A DNA stretch of 64,000 nt from Flavobacterium inviolabile (GTDB taxonomy: Bacteria; Bacteroidota; Bacteroidia; Flavobacteriales; Flavobacteriaceae): assembly GCF_013389455.1 (NCBI RefSeq), contig NZ_CP058278.1:3720001-3784000 (forward strand), in the 5' to 3' direction. Positions 63,903-64,000 of this stretch are shown here, one piece after another. Made by a program: the position numbers and the translations under genes. Below the pieces are notes generated by a model, which saw only the letters and a program-made list of their open reading frames with translations, ran no database searches and had not been told where the DNA came from. Numbering within the stretch: position 1 is the first letter of the stretch; every line of letters starts with the position of its first letter.

Positions 63903-64000
63903 TCCGCAATAGCGTAAAGTCTTATCGGCAGCCTGTTCTTTCCCTTTTAGTGGCCCGGATTATTAAAAAAAGTACTTTATTTGTAAAATTATCGTCCATT

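Overview
The window reads as core chromosome of a member of the Flavobacteriaceae (Bacteroidota), most likely Flavobacterium or a close relative. The evidence is a fused SecDF, small proteins of families I know mainly from Flavobacteriaceae (DUF6095, DUF6146, DUF6787, BT_3928), AT-rich intergenic DNA without strong Shine-Dalgarno sequences, and repeated matches to the Bacteroidota promoter (TTG-N19-21-TANNTTTG). I see no rRNA, tRNA, CRISPR array, prophage or intact insertion sequence.

Layout. 1-7.6 kb: a lipoprotein cut by the left edge, an rRNA methyltransferase, a SAM methyltransferase, a ZIP transporter, MurQ, a run of small proteins and TerC. 7.6-15.1 kb (minus): topoisomerase IV (parE-parC), small membrane proteins, a flavin reductase and YchF. 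15.3-24 kb: a divergent ferredoxin / acyl-CoA reductase pair, a HAD protein and serine biosynthesis (serC-serA), small envelope proteins, MsrA, a LolD-like ATPase and a TIGR02757 protein. 24-27.5 kb is accessory in character: a serine hydrolase lipoprotein, a membrane-bound AraC regulator, an unknown membrane protein and a repeat-like remnant. 28-32.2 kb: a tight operon of HEAT-repeat protein, processive glycosyltransferase and TPR/outer-membrane barrel, followed by a stand-alone receiver protein; this is the best candidate for an under-described system, a compact polysaccharide synthesis and export machine. 32.3-41.6 kb: a secreted protein, RlmH, folP, DUF1599, BT_3928 protein, ABC permease, a thioredoxin-like protein, tpiA and a secreted unknown. 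41.7-45.3 kb (minus): two secreted unknowns, an ATP-grasp enzyme and ExbB/ExbD. 45.4-53.4 kb (minus): SecDF, malate dehydrogenase, GyrB and AsnB. 53.7-61 kb (minus): a DUF6576-like protein, an amidohydrolase, a GreA-like protein, and a large TPR protein with an outer-membrane barrel. 61.2-63.9 kb (plus): FtsE and two glycosyltransferases.

How the genes fit together. Housekeeping functions dominate: DNA topology (both type II B subunits and ParC), protein export, cell-wall recycling, folate and serine synthesis, central metabolism and ribosomal RNA modification. Many unknowns are predicted envelope proteins. Transcription units are well delimited by strong hairpin-plus-T-run terminators, many bidirectional between convergent genes. 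All family assignments were made by eye from motifs and memory; no database search was run.
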